Assembly: GCA_964386785.1 (NCBI GenBank)
Contig: CAYLUD010000014.1
Location: 1-31,997 of the forward strand
Reading direction: 5' to 3'
Source: SZAS-3 sp964386785
Lineage (GTDB): Bacteria; Chlamydiota; Chlamydiia; Chlamydiales; JAAKFR01
DNA length: 31,997 nucleotides
Shown here: in pieces, positions 1 through 8,472 of the stretch
Layout: every line of letters starts with the position of its first letter
Position numbering within the stretch: the stretch's first letter is position 1
Position numbers and translations under genes: made by a program
Notes under the pieces: generated by a model
Seen by the model: only the letters and a program-made list of their open reading frames with translations
What the model was told of the DNA's origin: nothing
Databases searched by the model: none

Positions 1-74
1 TGGGATATAGCTGACTCGAACAGCTGACCTCCACGATGTCAACGTGGCGCTCTAACCAACTGAGCTAATACCCC
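1..74 (-). tRNA. tRNA-Val (anticodon GAC)
   Basis: On the minus strand the bases fold into a full cloverleaf. The acceptor GGGGTAT pairs with ATATCCC, U8 and A9 precede a GCTC/GAGC D-stem, and the anticodon stem CCACG/CGTGG carries loop TTGACAT with anticodon GAC (plus-strand bases 38-40). The T-stem AGCTG/CAGCT encloses loop TTCGAGT. The discriminator base A is base 1 of the window and CCA is not visible, so the gene is complete except for whatever lies outside the window. GAC reads GUC/GUU valine codons, and the A discriminator fits valine. Confidence 0.95.
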
Positions 75-87
75 ACCAGACCGCAGG

Positions 88-116
88 ATAATACGCAGAT
101 GAAGAAAAATATTCAA
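88..116 (-). promoter_or_regulatory. Sigma70-like promoter of tRNA-Val
   Basis: On the minus strand TTGAAT (plus bases 111-116) and TATTAT (88-93) are separated by 17 bases. The predicted start lies about 7 bases before the mature tRNA 5' end. Spacing and position fit a housekeeping (sigma66/sigma70) promoter for the tRNA. This is inferred from consensus only. Confidence 0.5.
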
Positions 117-165
117 CCGGAAAAAGGGAAATGAGTAAAATCCTCTGATTTCTTATAGAGTTTGT

Positions 166-774
166 ATGAAAGTAGATCCGATTGATATGCACATACACTT
201 GGATGCAACAGGCCGTTCTCCTCATCTTGAATATGCCCACAGGGTATGGGCGAGACATCTCCGGCCTGGAGCTCGAATCATTGATGCGACAGTAGGGAAT
301 GGAAGGGATGCGGAGTTTCTGGCCTCTCTCCTACAAGGAAAAGGAGAGCTGTTTGTATACGACATCCAAGAGCAAGCGATAGAAAATTCTAGGTTAAGAT
401 TACAAAGGTATAGCTCTGATTTTAGCACACTCCATATTGCATTCCGTCACCAGTCGCATGAGTCATTTTTAGAAGAACATGTCGATCTTATTGTGTATAA
501 TTTAGGCTACTTGCCAGGTGGAAATAAAGAGATTACTACGAAAGTAACTTCTACCTTGGCTTCCTTGGCCTCAGCACAACAAGCCCTTTCTCCTCAGGGA
601 GCGATTTCCGTTATGTGCTACCCAGGTCATTTAGCAGGAAAACTAGAAGAGCAGGCTGTGCAGCAATGGGCCTTTCTTCAGGCGATAGATTGGAGTGTGC
701 AATATTTTTTTTGGAATCCAGGAAAACCATCTTGGTTTTGGATAAAAAAATTGGGAAGCCCCACATCCATATGA
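166..774 (+). CDS. mnmM: MnmM/YtqB-type SAM-dependent tRNA methyltransferase
   Basis: A 202-residue class I Rossmann methyltransferase. The SAM-binding motif I reads DATVGNGRD near residues 40-48, followed by the acidic strand end VYDIQEQAIE, the family signature NLGYLPGGNK and a C-terminal NPGKPSWFWI. These blocks match the YtqB family (Pfam rRNA_methylase), whose B. subtilis member, now called MnmM, methylates the wobble uridine nm5s2U34 to mnm5s2U34 in tRNA. Length is normal for the family. No clear Shine-Dalgarno precedes the ATG at 166; an in-frame ATG at 187 is an alternative and would keep all motifs. It stands alone between tRNA-Val and a convergent carboxypeptidase gene. The family assignment is firm; the exact tRNA substrate is inferred. 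Confidence 0.85.
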   Translation: MKVDPIDMHIHLDATGRSPHLEYAHRVWARHLRPGARIIDATVGNGRDAEFLASLLQGKGELFVYDIQEQAIENSRLRLQRYSSDFSTLHIAFRHQSHESFLEEHVDLIVYNLGYLPGGNKEITTKVTSTLASLASAQQALSPQGAISVMCYPGHLAGKLEEQAVQQWAFLQAIDWSVQYFFWNPGKPSWFWIKKLGSPTSI

Positions 775-884
775 AGCCTCCCAACCGCTGACCCGCCTAA
801 GGACAGGGGCGAATGCGTCTATTGTCATCTTATTCGAATATAAATTTTTAGTTAAGAAAAAGTCGACATGGGTACAAAAAAGTT

Positions 885-2435
885 CTAATATATCCCGTGA
901 TTTGAGCAGAACCTGCGTTCTAGCTGACGCAGATAAGGGGCCACAGATAATGGGGATCCCGTCACAGCTTCGCAAAGGGCACTCGCCCGTAATAAGCGGC
1001 CTTGTTCATGTATGGATCGCCTTAACCACTGTGTAATGCACGATAGGTTGTTTTCTTTCAAAATAGATTGTCCCCAATCAGGATGAGCGTGTTCAAAAGC
1101 TTCAAAAAATTGTGCGGCATATAGGTTGCCTAAGGCATAGGTAGGAAAATATCCAAAAGCCCCCATAGACCAATGGATATCTTGGAGACATCCTTCTCTG
1201 TTGCTTGTAGGGACGATACCTAGATATTGTTGCATCTGTTCATTCCAAATTTCAGGGAGGTCTTCTACGGAATAGGTTCCCAGTAGGAGACCTTTTTCGA
1301 TTTGGTAGCGGACAAGAATGTGGAGAGAATAGGTAACGTCATCTGCTTCAATTCGAATCAGAGAAGGTTGTACGTGATGCAAATGACGCACAATCGATGC
1401 ACGATCTGCATGCGAATTTTCTGGAAAACAAGCAAAAAACTTGGGTAGCATATACGTAAGAAAGGAAGGGTGTCTTCCAATGCAGCTCTCCCAAAAACGA
1501 GCTTGACTTTCATGAATACCGAGAGAGGCAGGTTCTCCAATTGGAGTCCCATAGTACGTTTCTGGGAGTCCCATTTCATAAAGGGCATGCCCCCCCTCAT
1601 GAAGGATCGCGGAGAGGAGGCTCCATCCATCATGGGGATTGGCTCGTGCTGTGATACGGCAATCTGAGGGGTGAAGGGACATACAAAATGGGTGGATCGA
1701 TGAATCTAGCCGCGAGGTGTTTGGAGAACAACCCATCGATTCCAACAGATGTTTACCTAATATCCACTGAGTAGATGGATCGTAATGAACAGGAGAGTCA
1801 AGAGATAGGGTTGTAGAATGTTTGGACTGGTGGCTAGAAATATTGGATACAAGAGAGGTAATAGAGCTGTGGAGTTCCGTAAATAAAGGATCCAATATCC
1901 CTACAGAAAGAAATGGTTCAAAGTCATCAAGTAATGGGTCGTACGGGTGGTGAGCGTTTGGATCGTATCGTGAGGATTTCTCTTGATTGAGCTCTACTAA
2001 GATTTTTAAGTAGGGCAGGAATAGAGAAATATTGTCTTCAGCACGTGCAATGGCCCATATCTGCTGCGCCTCTGAGCTTACTTGAGCTAACTGTTCGACG
2101 AATGAAAGAGGAAGCTGTTTTCGTTTCCGGTAGTCGCGAGCTAACCAAGTGAGAATAATCTGTTCTTTATCCTCACAGTGTACATGTAGTTCTCCAGTTT
2201 CTATATGTATTTTTTTTGATAAGAGTTCCTCATACTGAGGATCGGTAAGGTGTTGATGCAGAATGCGAGAAAGCAGCGCAATGTGTTCTGAGCGTTCTTT
2301 TCCTCCAGCCAAAGGCATGTGAGTTTCTTGGTCCCATTGGAGCAAAGATAGGATAGCTTGAAGCCGCTTTGCTTTCTTGCCATGAGCTACGATGGCTTCA
2401 TAGATGGGATCTTGAGGTTTATTTGAGCGTGGCAT
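885..2435 (-). CDS. M32 family metallocarboxypeptidase (thermostable carboxypeptidase 1-like)
   Basis: A zinc carboxypeptidase of family M32 (Taq carboxypeptidase type), removing C-terminal residues from peptides; no signal peptide is visible, so probably cytoplasmic. The zinc-binding HEGGH lies at residues 279-283, followed by the family blocks HESQARFWES and IRIEADDVTYSLH. Near the N terminus, LLQWDQETHMP is also typical. About 516 residues, a normal length. I chose the ATG at 2435 because GGGGGA precedes it by roughly 8 bases and it places HEGGH where other M32 enzymes have it; the ATG at 2456 lacks a ribosome binding site. It overlaps the end of the upstream lptG-like gene by 17 bases, so it is probably the last gene of the lptF-lptG operon. 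Classical Chlamydia do not, to my knowledge, have it at this locus. Confidence 0.92.
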   Translation of the reverse strand: MPRSNKPQDPIYEAIVAHGKKAKRLQAILSLLQWDQETHMPLAGGKERSEHIALLSRILHQHLTDPQYEELLSKKIHIETGELHVHCEDKEQIILTWLARDYRKRKQLPLSFVEQLAQVSSEAQQIWAIARAEDNISLFLPYLKILVELNQEKSSRYDPNAHHPYDPLLDDFEPFLSVGILDPLFTELHSSITSLVSNISSHQSKHSTTLSLDSPVHYDPSTQWILGKHLLESMGCSPNTSRLDSSIHPFCMSLHPSDCRITARANPHDGWSLLSAILHEGGHALYEMGLPETYYGTPIGEPASLGIHESQARFWESCIGRHPSFLTYMLPKFFACFPENSHADRASIVRHLHHVQPSLIRIEADDVTYSLHILVRYQIEKGLLLGTYSVEDLPEIWNEQMQQYLGIVPTSNREGCLQDIHWSMGAFGYFPTYALGNLYAAQFFEAFEHAHPDWGQSILKENNLSCITQWLRRSIHEQGRLLRASALCEAVTGSPLSVAPYLRQLERRFCSNHGIY

Positions 2436-3453
2436 AAGAAAAAATCCCCCAGGCATAGATAGAACAATAGGTTGCTACCAGGACAAAAAGCATGGAGATA
2501 CTAGATGCGTTTAGAATGTGCACGGAGATTGTATGTAGGACAAATAGGGATAAAAACACGCCCAGGGTAACAAAAATTTTTCGAAAGGAGATCCGGGTAG
2601 GATAGATTTCCAACCATAGGGGTGCTAGGATCGAGATTAAGAATAGGCCCAGAGGAAGCGGAAGTAGAAATTGATACAAGTAGGAAGTCGCGCTAGATAC
2701 AAGATGAGAGGGTAGATTAGCTGGAGGGAACCAAGCATACCGCATGACCCCGCTAATGGGGATGCATTTAGGGTCAATCATCTCGGTTAAAGAGTTGGAG
2801 CCTAGAGTAAAGGGTAATGTGATGCTTGCAGCTTTAGCAGGCACTAAAGACCAAACTCCTTGCTCATGAACAGCAAGACGAGGGTGTAGACCTTGATTTG
2901 TAGCTAAATCCAAGGCATGGAAGTGCCAAATGTGGTCAGAATCTGCAATCCAAAATACATCCTCCAGTTGTTGATTTGTTGATGCATAATGGCGATAAAT
3001 CAAGGAAGAACCGTCGTCCAACGACAGTTGTCTCGCTCGATACGAATGGATCTGTGATTTGGAAATGTATTGTGAAGAACTACCCCAACGATATAGCTGG
3101 GGCAGCCCCCATTCTGCTATCAGACAAAATCCTAAAATTACTATTCCCCCAGCTAATAATAAGGGAAGTAGCATCTGTTTTTTTGGCACCCCCTCCATAG
3201 CAAGTAAAGCAAATTCTCGATGTTTTCTAGCTTTGAAACAGATCGTAAGAAATGCCAGGAGCATCGCGCTGATTACAAACATAGACAACGTATCTAATTG
3301 CCTTATTAGATGAGATTTGCAAGTTTCTATGGATAGGTTGCGAAGGAAATTAGTCGTTACAATATCCAGAGTGATGGAGAGCGCAAACAAGCATAGGAAG
3401 AAAAAACAGAAGTAAAAAGCAAATTGTTTGATGATATAGTTTCTATACGTCAT
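2419..3453 (-). CDS. LptF/LptG (YjgP/YjgQ) family LPS export permease, second copy
   Basis: A membrane protein with hydrophobic segments near both ends and a soluble middle region, the layout of the LptF/LptG permeases that with LptB extract LPS from the inner membrane. Sequence identity to the family is modest, so the assignment rests on topology plus pairing with the neighbouring paralog. The long reading frame begins at 3543, but the true start is almost certainly the ATG at 3453. It overlaps the stop of the upstream gene as ATGA, has AAGGA just upstream, and the protein then begins MTYRNYIIKQ, typical of the family. The 30 residues upstream have no membrane-protein character. In C. trachomatis two such genes (CT838, CT839) sit before tilS, as here. 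LptF versus LptG cannot be decided from the sequence. Confidence 0.85.
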   Translation of the reverse strand: MTYRNYIIKQFAFYFCFFFLCLFALSITLDIVTTNFLRNLSIETCKSHLIRQLDTLSMFVISAMLLAFLTICFKARKHREFALLAMEGVPKKQMLLPLLLAGGIVILGFCLIAEWGLPQLYRWGSSSQYISKSQIHSYRARQLSLDDGSSLIYRHYASTNQQLEDVFWIADSDHIWHFHALDLATNQGLHPRLAVHEQGVWSLVPAKAASITLPFTLGSNSLTEMIDPKCIPISGVMRYAWFPPANLPSHLVSSATSYLYQFLLPLPLGLFLISILAPLWLEIYPTRISFRKIFVTLGVFLSLFVLHTISVHILNASSISMLFVLVATYCSIYAWGIFSYATLK

Positions 3454-4553
3454 TCCTTGCCCCACCCCATAGAGTAGACTCTCATCATGCCGAACCCTAG
3501 TACACACAACTGGGGAATAAAGAAAAGGAAACCAGCGTTCCATGGAGAGCGGTCAAGCGATTTTCCAAATAAATAGGCAGTCATTAAAAGTAGACCGGTA
3601 CCCAATAGATAGAGTAAATGTTTTGCTTTTTGCTCTTTGGAGTGCATGCTCTGCATACCCATTGTCATGCCGAGGACAAAGTAACTGATAGGAGCAAGTA
3701 GTAGAGACATCCTACGCAATTTCTCTGATATGCATTTGTTTTGTTTCGACACAATTTTACTATTGGAAGGCTGTTTTTGTAAGTAGGAAGCATACTGATT
3801 CAGTAGTCGCCAGCTGAGGTGCTCTCGAGAGAGTTTGGTCTGATGGGTATAGAGCAAGGACCTAATTTCTAAAGAAGGAGATTGAGATGTATCTACACTT
3901 TCCAAAAACAGATGATCCTCTCCTTGGGCATTGGGCATGGAAGTTAATAATACAGATTTCGATATACGAATTTGATCTTGTATGACTTGCACTTTTGGAG
4001 TTAATAATAGAGAAAGGTGAGAGCCTCCAAGCGCAAGACAGAGGTGATCAATTTCTTTACCTGATTTCACTGGATCAAATTGTACATAGGCTCCTAGTGT
4101 GGCGCGAATATGAGGATGATCAAGAAGAGATAAAGGGTTCATGTTGCGTTGCTGCAGCCATGCCTGATCAGACCGATTCTTTGCAGCTGGGGCTACGGTA
4201 TTTAGTATATAAAAATTCAATAGACCTAGACCAATACTTAGAGTTAATAAAGGGGCTATGACCTTTTGAATCGGTAGTCCCAAACTTTGCCAGGTTACCA
4301 ATTCCCGCCCTTTCGTTAGATCTCGAAAGATGAGAAATGATGCAATCAAGACCATGATCGGAAAGAGTTCGGAAAAAAAACTAAGAATGTAACAACTCGT
4401 GATTAGTGCAATTTGCGCAAATCCTATCCCGCGCACCAGATATAATACACAGTCGCCAAGGGTGAGGCCAGCAACTAGTAAGAGTACGCAGGCACAAACC
4501 CAGCCAAGACGACTCAAAAAGGAGAACGCCAGATAGCGAGAATAGGTAGTCAT
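3450..4553 (-). CDS. LptF/LptG (YjgP/YjgQ) family LPS export permease, first copy
   Basis: A 367-residue membrane protein starting MTTYSRYLAF. The N-terminal half has hydrophobic helices (near residues 12-32, 50-70 and 95-120, including ELFPIMVLIASFLIF and the TKGRELVTWQSLG loop typical of YjgP/YjgQ). A soluble beta-rich central region follows, then a C-terminal group of helices (LAPISYFVLGMTMGM). This is the LptF/LptG permease fold of the Lpt transenvelope LPS exporter. It is divergent from tilS, whose start lies 20 bases away, and translationally coupled by ATGA to the second permease gene. AAGAAG precedes the ATG. The position matches CT839 of C. trachomatis. Confidence 0.9.
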   Translation of the reverse strand: MTTYSRYLAFSFLSRLGWVCACVLLLVAGLTLGDCVLYLVRGIGFAQIALITSCYILSFFSELFPIMVLIASFLIFRDLTKGRELVTWQSLGLPIQKVIAPLLTLSIGLGLLNFYILNTVAPAAKNRSDQAWLQQRNMNPLSLLDHPHIRATLGAYVQFDPVKSGKEIDHLCLALGGSHLSLLLTPKVQVIQDQIRISKSVLLTSMPNAQGEDHLFLESVDTSQSPSLEIRSLLYTHQTKLSREHLSWRLLNQYASYLQKQPSNSKIVSKQNKCISEKLRRMSLLLAPISYFVLGMTMGMQSMHSKEQKAKHLLYLLGTGLLLMTAYLFGKSLDRSPWNAGFLFFIPQLCVLGFGMMRVYSMGWGKE

Positions 4554-4573
4554 CTTCTTGGTGATGGAGTATA

Positions 4574-5542
4574 GTGTTCTGTGTGATTGAAGACAAATTT
4601 TCTTCGTTTTTGCTTCAGCATTTTGATGGACGTCCCTGGTTATTGGCTCTATCTGGTGGGCCTGATTCCATGATCCTATTTCGATTATTGCAACAGTTTG
4701 CGGTTCCCTATGAAGTGGCTCATGTAGATCATGGATGGCGAGAGGAAAGCAGAAAGGAAGCTTCTATTTTGCAGGATCTATGTGAGCGCGAAGGCATTAA
4801 GTTTCATCTGTGCACCCTCCAACTGCATGGAAAGAATTTAGAGGAAAGAGGTAGAAAAGCTCGGTTAAATTTTTTTAAAAGCTTATTAACCCCTGAATTT
4901 CAAGGCGTTGTGATGGGACACCATCAGGATGATTTAGCAGAAAATGTTCTAAAACGATTCTTAGAAGGAGCCAGAATAACAAAATTGGCTGGTATGCGCC
5001 CTGTGAGTCAAGTATATGGAATGACAATATTACGTCCTTTGCTTGGAGTCAGCAAACACATGATTCTTGATTGGTTATCTTCTCAAGGAGTGCAGTTTTT
5101 TCGAGATGCAAGTAATGAAGATCTGCGCTTTTTGCGTAATCGATTGCGGTTAGAGGCGATCCCTACCTTGTCTAGGTTATTAGGAAAAAATGTGAAGCCA
5201 AATCTAATTAAGATGGCACAACTTTCTTGGGAATTAGAGGATTATCTTCGAGAACGAATGCCCCACGTACGGGCAAAATTCCAAGAAAAACATCAGCTAG
5301 AGTTTGATTTTTCTCATCCCCGACCCACTTCGTTATTTGAATGGAAGATGGTGTTGCTAGAACTATTTTCTTCTTATGGCCTTTCCGTTTCTACAGCCGC
5401 AGTGATGCAAATTGTGAGTTTATTAAATAAAAAAAACAATTCTAAGTGTTTGGTTTTAAAAGGTTGTAGAGTTTGTATAAAGGGGAATGTGATGTCATTA
5501 TACCTAGATGAATTGCAGTCAGGGGATCGGAATCCACATTGA
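4574..5542 (+). CDS. tilS: tRNA(Ile) lysidine synthetase TilS (MesJ)
   Basis: ATP-dependent synthase that converts C34 of tRNA-Ile(CAU) to lysidine so that it reads AUA. The PP-loop signature SGGPDS is at residues 27-32, followed by HVDHGWREES, GHHQDDLAEN and FLRNRLRLE blocks characteristic of TilS. At 322 residues it is the short chlamydial form, lacking most of the C-terminal tRNA-binding domains of the E. coli enzyme. The start codon is GTG, supported by GGAG six bases upstream; no better ATG exists. It is divergent from the lptF-like gene and followed by a terminator, then ftsH, which is the chlamydial order CT839-CT840-CT841. Confidence 0.95.
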   Translation: MFCVIEDKFSSFLLQHFDGRPWLLALSGGPDSMILFRLLQQFAVPYEVAHVDHGWREESRKEASILQDLCEREGIKFHLCTLQLHGKNLEERGRKARLNFFKSLLTPEFQGVVMGHHQDDLAENVLKRFLEGARITKLAGMRPVSQVYGMTILRPLLGVSKHMILDWLSSQGVQFFRDASNEDLRFLRNRLRLEAIPTLSRLLGKNVKPNLIKMAQLSWELEDYLRERMPHVRAKFQEKHQLEFDFSHPRPTSLFEWKMVLLELFSSYGLSVSTAAVMQIVSLLNKKNNSKCLVLKGCRVCIKGNVMSLYLDELQSGDRNPH

Positions 5543-5583
5543 CCTTTTCGCAAGCCTCCATGTATCATCTTCTTGATTATAGG

Positions 5584-5610
5584 ATTCCCTTATGACGAGG
5601 GGATTTTTTT
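5584..5610 (+). terminator. Rho-independent terminator after tilS
   Basis: The stem ATTCCCT/AGGGGAT (one T-G pair) with a 7-base loop is followed directly by a run of seven T. It lies 41 bases after the tilS stop and separates tilS from the ftsH promoter region. Confidence 0.65.
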
Positions 5611-5678
5611 GATTTACGTTGAGCTGTGATTAATTATGGAATGGTGTTGTTTTTCAGTTTTTTTTGTCATTGATTTAC

Positions 5679-5684
5679 TATAAT
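5679..5684 (+). promoter_or_regulatory. Possible -10 element for ftsH
   Basis: A perfect TATAAT sits in a very AT-rich stretch 55 bases before the ftsH ATG. No good TTGACA lies 16-18 bases upstream, although the upstream DNA is T-rich, which chlamydial promoters often tolerate. A second TATAAT is at 5696-5701. This is a consensus-only assignment. Confidence 0.3.
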
Positions 5685-5739
5685 TCCTTATTAATTATAA
5701 TTAGTTTTATACAAGAGTTATTTGAAGAAAGAGAGTTCT

Positions 5740-8472
5740 ATGTCTGAAGAAAAAAACAACAAAGAGCCTTCCCAAAAGTCTGGCTTCCCATCTTCCTTTT
5801 TCTTAATCCTTTTTGCAGTTGTCTTAGTGATTCTTACGATTCAGAATTTCATCACAGACAAAAGAGCCACCGTTGGGTTTAGTCATCAATTAGAGCCACT
5901 GGTAAACCTGAATTTAATTGATCCCGAAGAGAGCAGAAAAATTTCTCTGAATGACAATTTAGTGACTTTCAGCGGGAAATTTCGTGAAGAAGAGCCTTTG
6001 GATGCTAAACAACGGTATCATTACCTCGAGCTACTTGAAAATCGCAATGTGTTATTGGAAAAGCATTCCGAACTTTTGGATCAGCTAACAGCCACTCGTA
6101 AAGAGGTACAGGGGGCTTCTACACTCTTTTTAGAATTGAGTGGGGCACCTATTCCTTTGAATGGATATCTTGTTGTAGAGGATACGCATCAAATTGAAGG
6201 AAAAGATTTATCTGTCACGATCCATTCCTTGCCCACTCGTAATATTGCCAATCTACCCTTGATTCAGGATTTACTTGCGAATGCCTCATCTGTAGGTTTT
6301 TCCAGATTTGAACGCGAATTAACAGAAATGATTGAACTATTGCGTTCTCCTAAGCTTGGAATTGGTTCAGATCCTATCAAGCAGGAACTGAAAAATATCA
6401 GTAAGGAAGTGCATAGTCTTGCTAGTGCTTCTCTCTCTAATGATGAGAAGATGAAGGCATATCAGGGGATTGTATCGCAGTTACAAGGTCTGATGGATCA
6501 GCTGAACACGCCTGTTGGGCAGGACCATCTTGTGGATCTGCGTTCCGTACGCACATATCGCAGCGAATTGGATCAATTGGGACAATTAGTAGGGCGTATG
6601 GAACAAAATGAGCTGCAATTAGAGCAGGCTCGTATTCCTGTTGCTTCTACTGTTTGGTTTTTTAATAACAAAGAAATTTCTACACGAGCTTTAGAACGAC
6701 AAGATGCGGAGGCATATAGCCAGTGGTTTGTGAGTGCTCAAGATGAATGGAATCAATTTGCCCAAAATAGGGGATTGTTTTTTAGAGCGCCCGATCAACC
6801 CAGAAATCTTGTTCTTGAGAAAAAATTTCAGAGTGAAGATCCAGCTCCTAACTATCTAAGCTATTTCTTTACCTTGCTTCCGATTGTACTGGTGATCTTC
6901 TTCCTCTACTTCATCTTTTCTCGTCAGATGAAGGGAGTGGGTGGATCTGCGATGACCTTTGGTAAATCACCTGCTCGATTACTGCAGAAGGGAAATAATA
7001 AAATTACCTTTAAAGATGTTGCAGGAATCGATGAGGCAAAAGAAGAATTGGTGGAAATCGTAGATTTCCTAAAAAATCCAATTAAGTTTACTCACCTTGG
7101 AGGTCGTATTCCAAAGGGAGTGTTACTCATTGGTCCTCCAGGAACAGGGAAAACATTAATTGCAAAGGCAGTTGCTGGTGAAGCAGATCGTCCCTTCTTT
7201 TCGATTGCAGGATCTGACTTTGTCGAAATGTTTGTAGGGGTTGGGGCAAGTCGTATTCGAGATATGTTTGACCAGGCTAAAAAAAATTCCCCCTGTATCA
7301 TCTTTATTGATGAGATTGACGCTGTCGGACGCCATCGCGGTGCGGGTATTGGAGGCGGCCATGATGAAAGAGAGCAAACACTGAACCAGTTGCTGGTCGA
7401 AATGGATGGATTTGACACCAATGAGGGAGTCATTCTCATGGCTGCAACCAACCGTCCAGATGTACTAGATAAGGCCTTACTACGTCCTGGTCGTTTTGAT
7501 CGTCGAGTGATCATTAGTTTACCTGATATTAAAGGACGACTTGAGATATTGAAGGTGCATGCTAGAAAAATCAAAATCGACCCCACAGTGGACCTCATGG
7601 CTGTTGCTCGAAGTACTCCTGGAGCTTCAGGCGCAGAACTAGAAAATTTACTCAATGAAGCAGCTCTCCATGCGGCTCGTGTCGGCAGATCTGCTGTAAC
7701 AGGATCTGATATTACCGAGGCTCGAGATAAAGTCTTATTTGGCAAAGAGCGACGCAGTCTTGAGTTAGATTCGCATGAGAAAAAAACTACGGCCTACCAC
7801 GAATCTGGTCATACAGTGGTAGGTTTATGTGTGGATCATGCAGATCCTGTAGATAAAGTAACCATCATTCCTCGAGGTTTTTCTCTAGGAGCTACGCATT
7901 TTCTTCCAGAAAAAAACAAGCTTAGCTATTGGAAAAAAGAACTCATTGATCAATTAGCTGTACTGATGGGAGGGAGGGCCGCTGAAGAGGTATTCCTAGG
8001 CGACATCTCAAGTGGTGCTCAACAGGATATTTCTCAAGCTACCCAACTAGCAAAAAATATGGTCTGCCGTTGGGGAATGACGGATACCTTGGGTCTAGTA
8101 GCCTATGATGAGCGTCACGATACTTCTGACTACGGGTTGAGCTCCGTAGCGAAAGGGTATTCAGAAGAAACGGCGAAGAACATTGATGCGGCTGTGCACG
8201 ATCTCGTTACGGCTGCCTATGCACGTGCAATTGCAATCGTTACAGAGAAGAAGGGTGAAGTAGAGCTTATGACGGAAATGCTCATGGAATTTGAGACCTT
8301 AGACTCTCAAGATGTACGAGCTATTATGGATCACACTTGGGATCCTCAGAAAAAACGAGAGAAAATGGCTGAGATAGAAAGTCATTTTAAGAGAGTTCCT
8401 GAGACCCCCCCACCTCTTCCAGATCATCTGAATTTGGATCATCAATCCAAAGAAGTAGCAGATGGAGTATAA
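5740..8472 (+). CDS. ftsH: ATP-dependent zinc metalloprotease FtsH
   Basis: Membrane-anchored AAA+ protease that degrades membrane and short-lived cytoplasmic proteins. Two membrane segments (residues about 16-35 and 370-395) flank an unusually large periplasmic region of about 330 residues; E. coli FtsH has about 75 there, and chlamydial FtsH proteins are known to be about 910 residues. The AAA module has Walker A GPPGTGKT from residue 465, Walker B FIDEID with the first Asp at 524, the second region of homology (ATNRPDVLD...RPGRFDR), and zinc-binding HESGH from residue 687. I chose the ATG at 5740 (GAAAGAGAG just upstream) over the in-frame TTG at 5722. It is preceded by the tilS terminator and followed by a gene-poor kilobase. 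Confidence 0.97.
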   Translation: MSEEKNNKEPSQKSGFPSSFFLILFAVVLVILTIQNFITDKRATVGFSHQLEPLVNLNLIDPEESRKISLNDNLVTFSGKFREEEPLDAKQRYHYLELLENRNVLLEKHSELLDQLTATRKEVQGASTLFLELSGAPIPLNGYLVVEDTHQIEGKDLSVTIHSLPTRNIANLPLIQDLLANASSVGFSRFERELTEMIELLRSPKLGIGSDPIKQELKNISKEVHSLASASLSNDEKMKAYQGIVSQLQGLMDQLNTPVGQDHLVDLRSVRTYRSELDQLGQLVGRMEQNELQLEQARIPVASTVWFFNNKEISTRALERQDAEAYSQWFVSAQDEWNQFAQNRGLFFRAPDQPRNLVLEKKFQSEDPAPNYLSYFFTLLPIVLVIFFLYFIFSRQMKGVGGSAMTFGKSPARLLQKGNNKITFKDVAGIDEAKEELVEIVDFLKNPIKFTHLGGRIPKGVLLIGPPGTGKTLIAKAVAGEADRPFFSIAGSDFVEMFVGVGASRIRDMFDQAKKNSPCIIFIDEIDAVGRHRGAGIGGGHDEREQTLNQLLVEMDGFDTNEGVILMAATNRPDVLDKALLRPGRFDRRVIISLPDIKGRLEILKVHARKIKIDPTVDLMAVARSTPGASGAELENLLNEAALHAARVGRSAVTGSDITEARDKVLFGKERRSLELDSHEKKTTAYHESGHTVVGLCVDHADPVDKVTIIPRGFSLGATHFLPEKNKLSYWKKELIDQLAVLMGGRAAEEVFLGDISSGAQQDISQATQLAKNMVCRWGMTDTLGLVAYDERHDTSDYGLSSVAKGYSEETAKNIDAAVHDLVTAAYARAIAIVTEKKGEVELMTEMLMEFETLDSQDVRAIMDHTWDPQKKREKMAEIESHFKRVPETPPPLPDHLNLDHQSKEVADGV

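Noticed and set aside
7092..7745. 217-residue minus-strand frame inside ftsH
   Set aside because: It lies opposite the AAA domain of ftsH, is rich in Ser/Pro/Ala as expected of a shadow frame, and has no family features.
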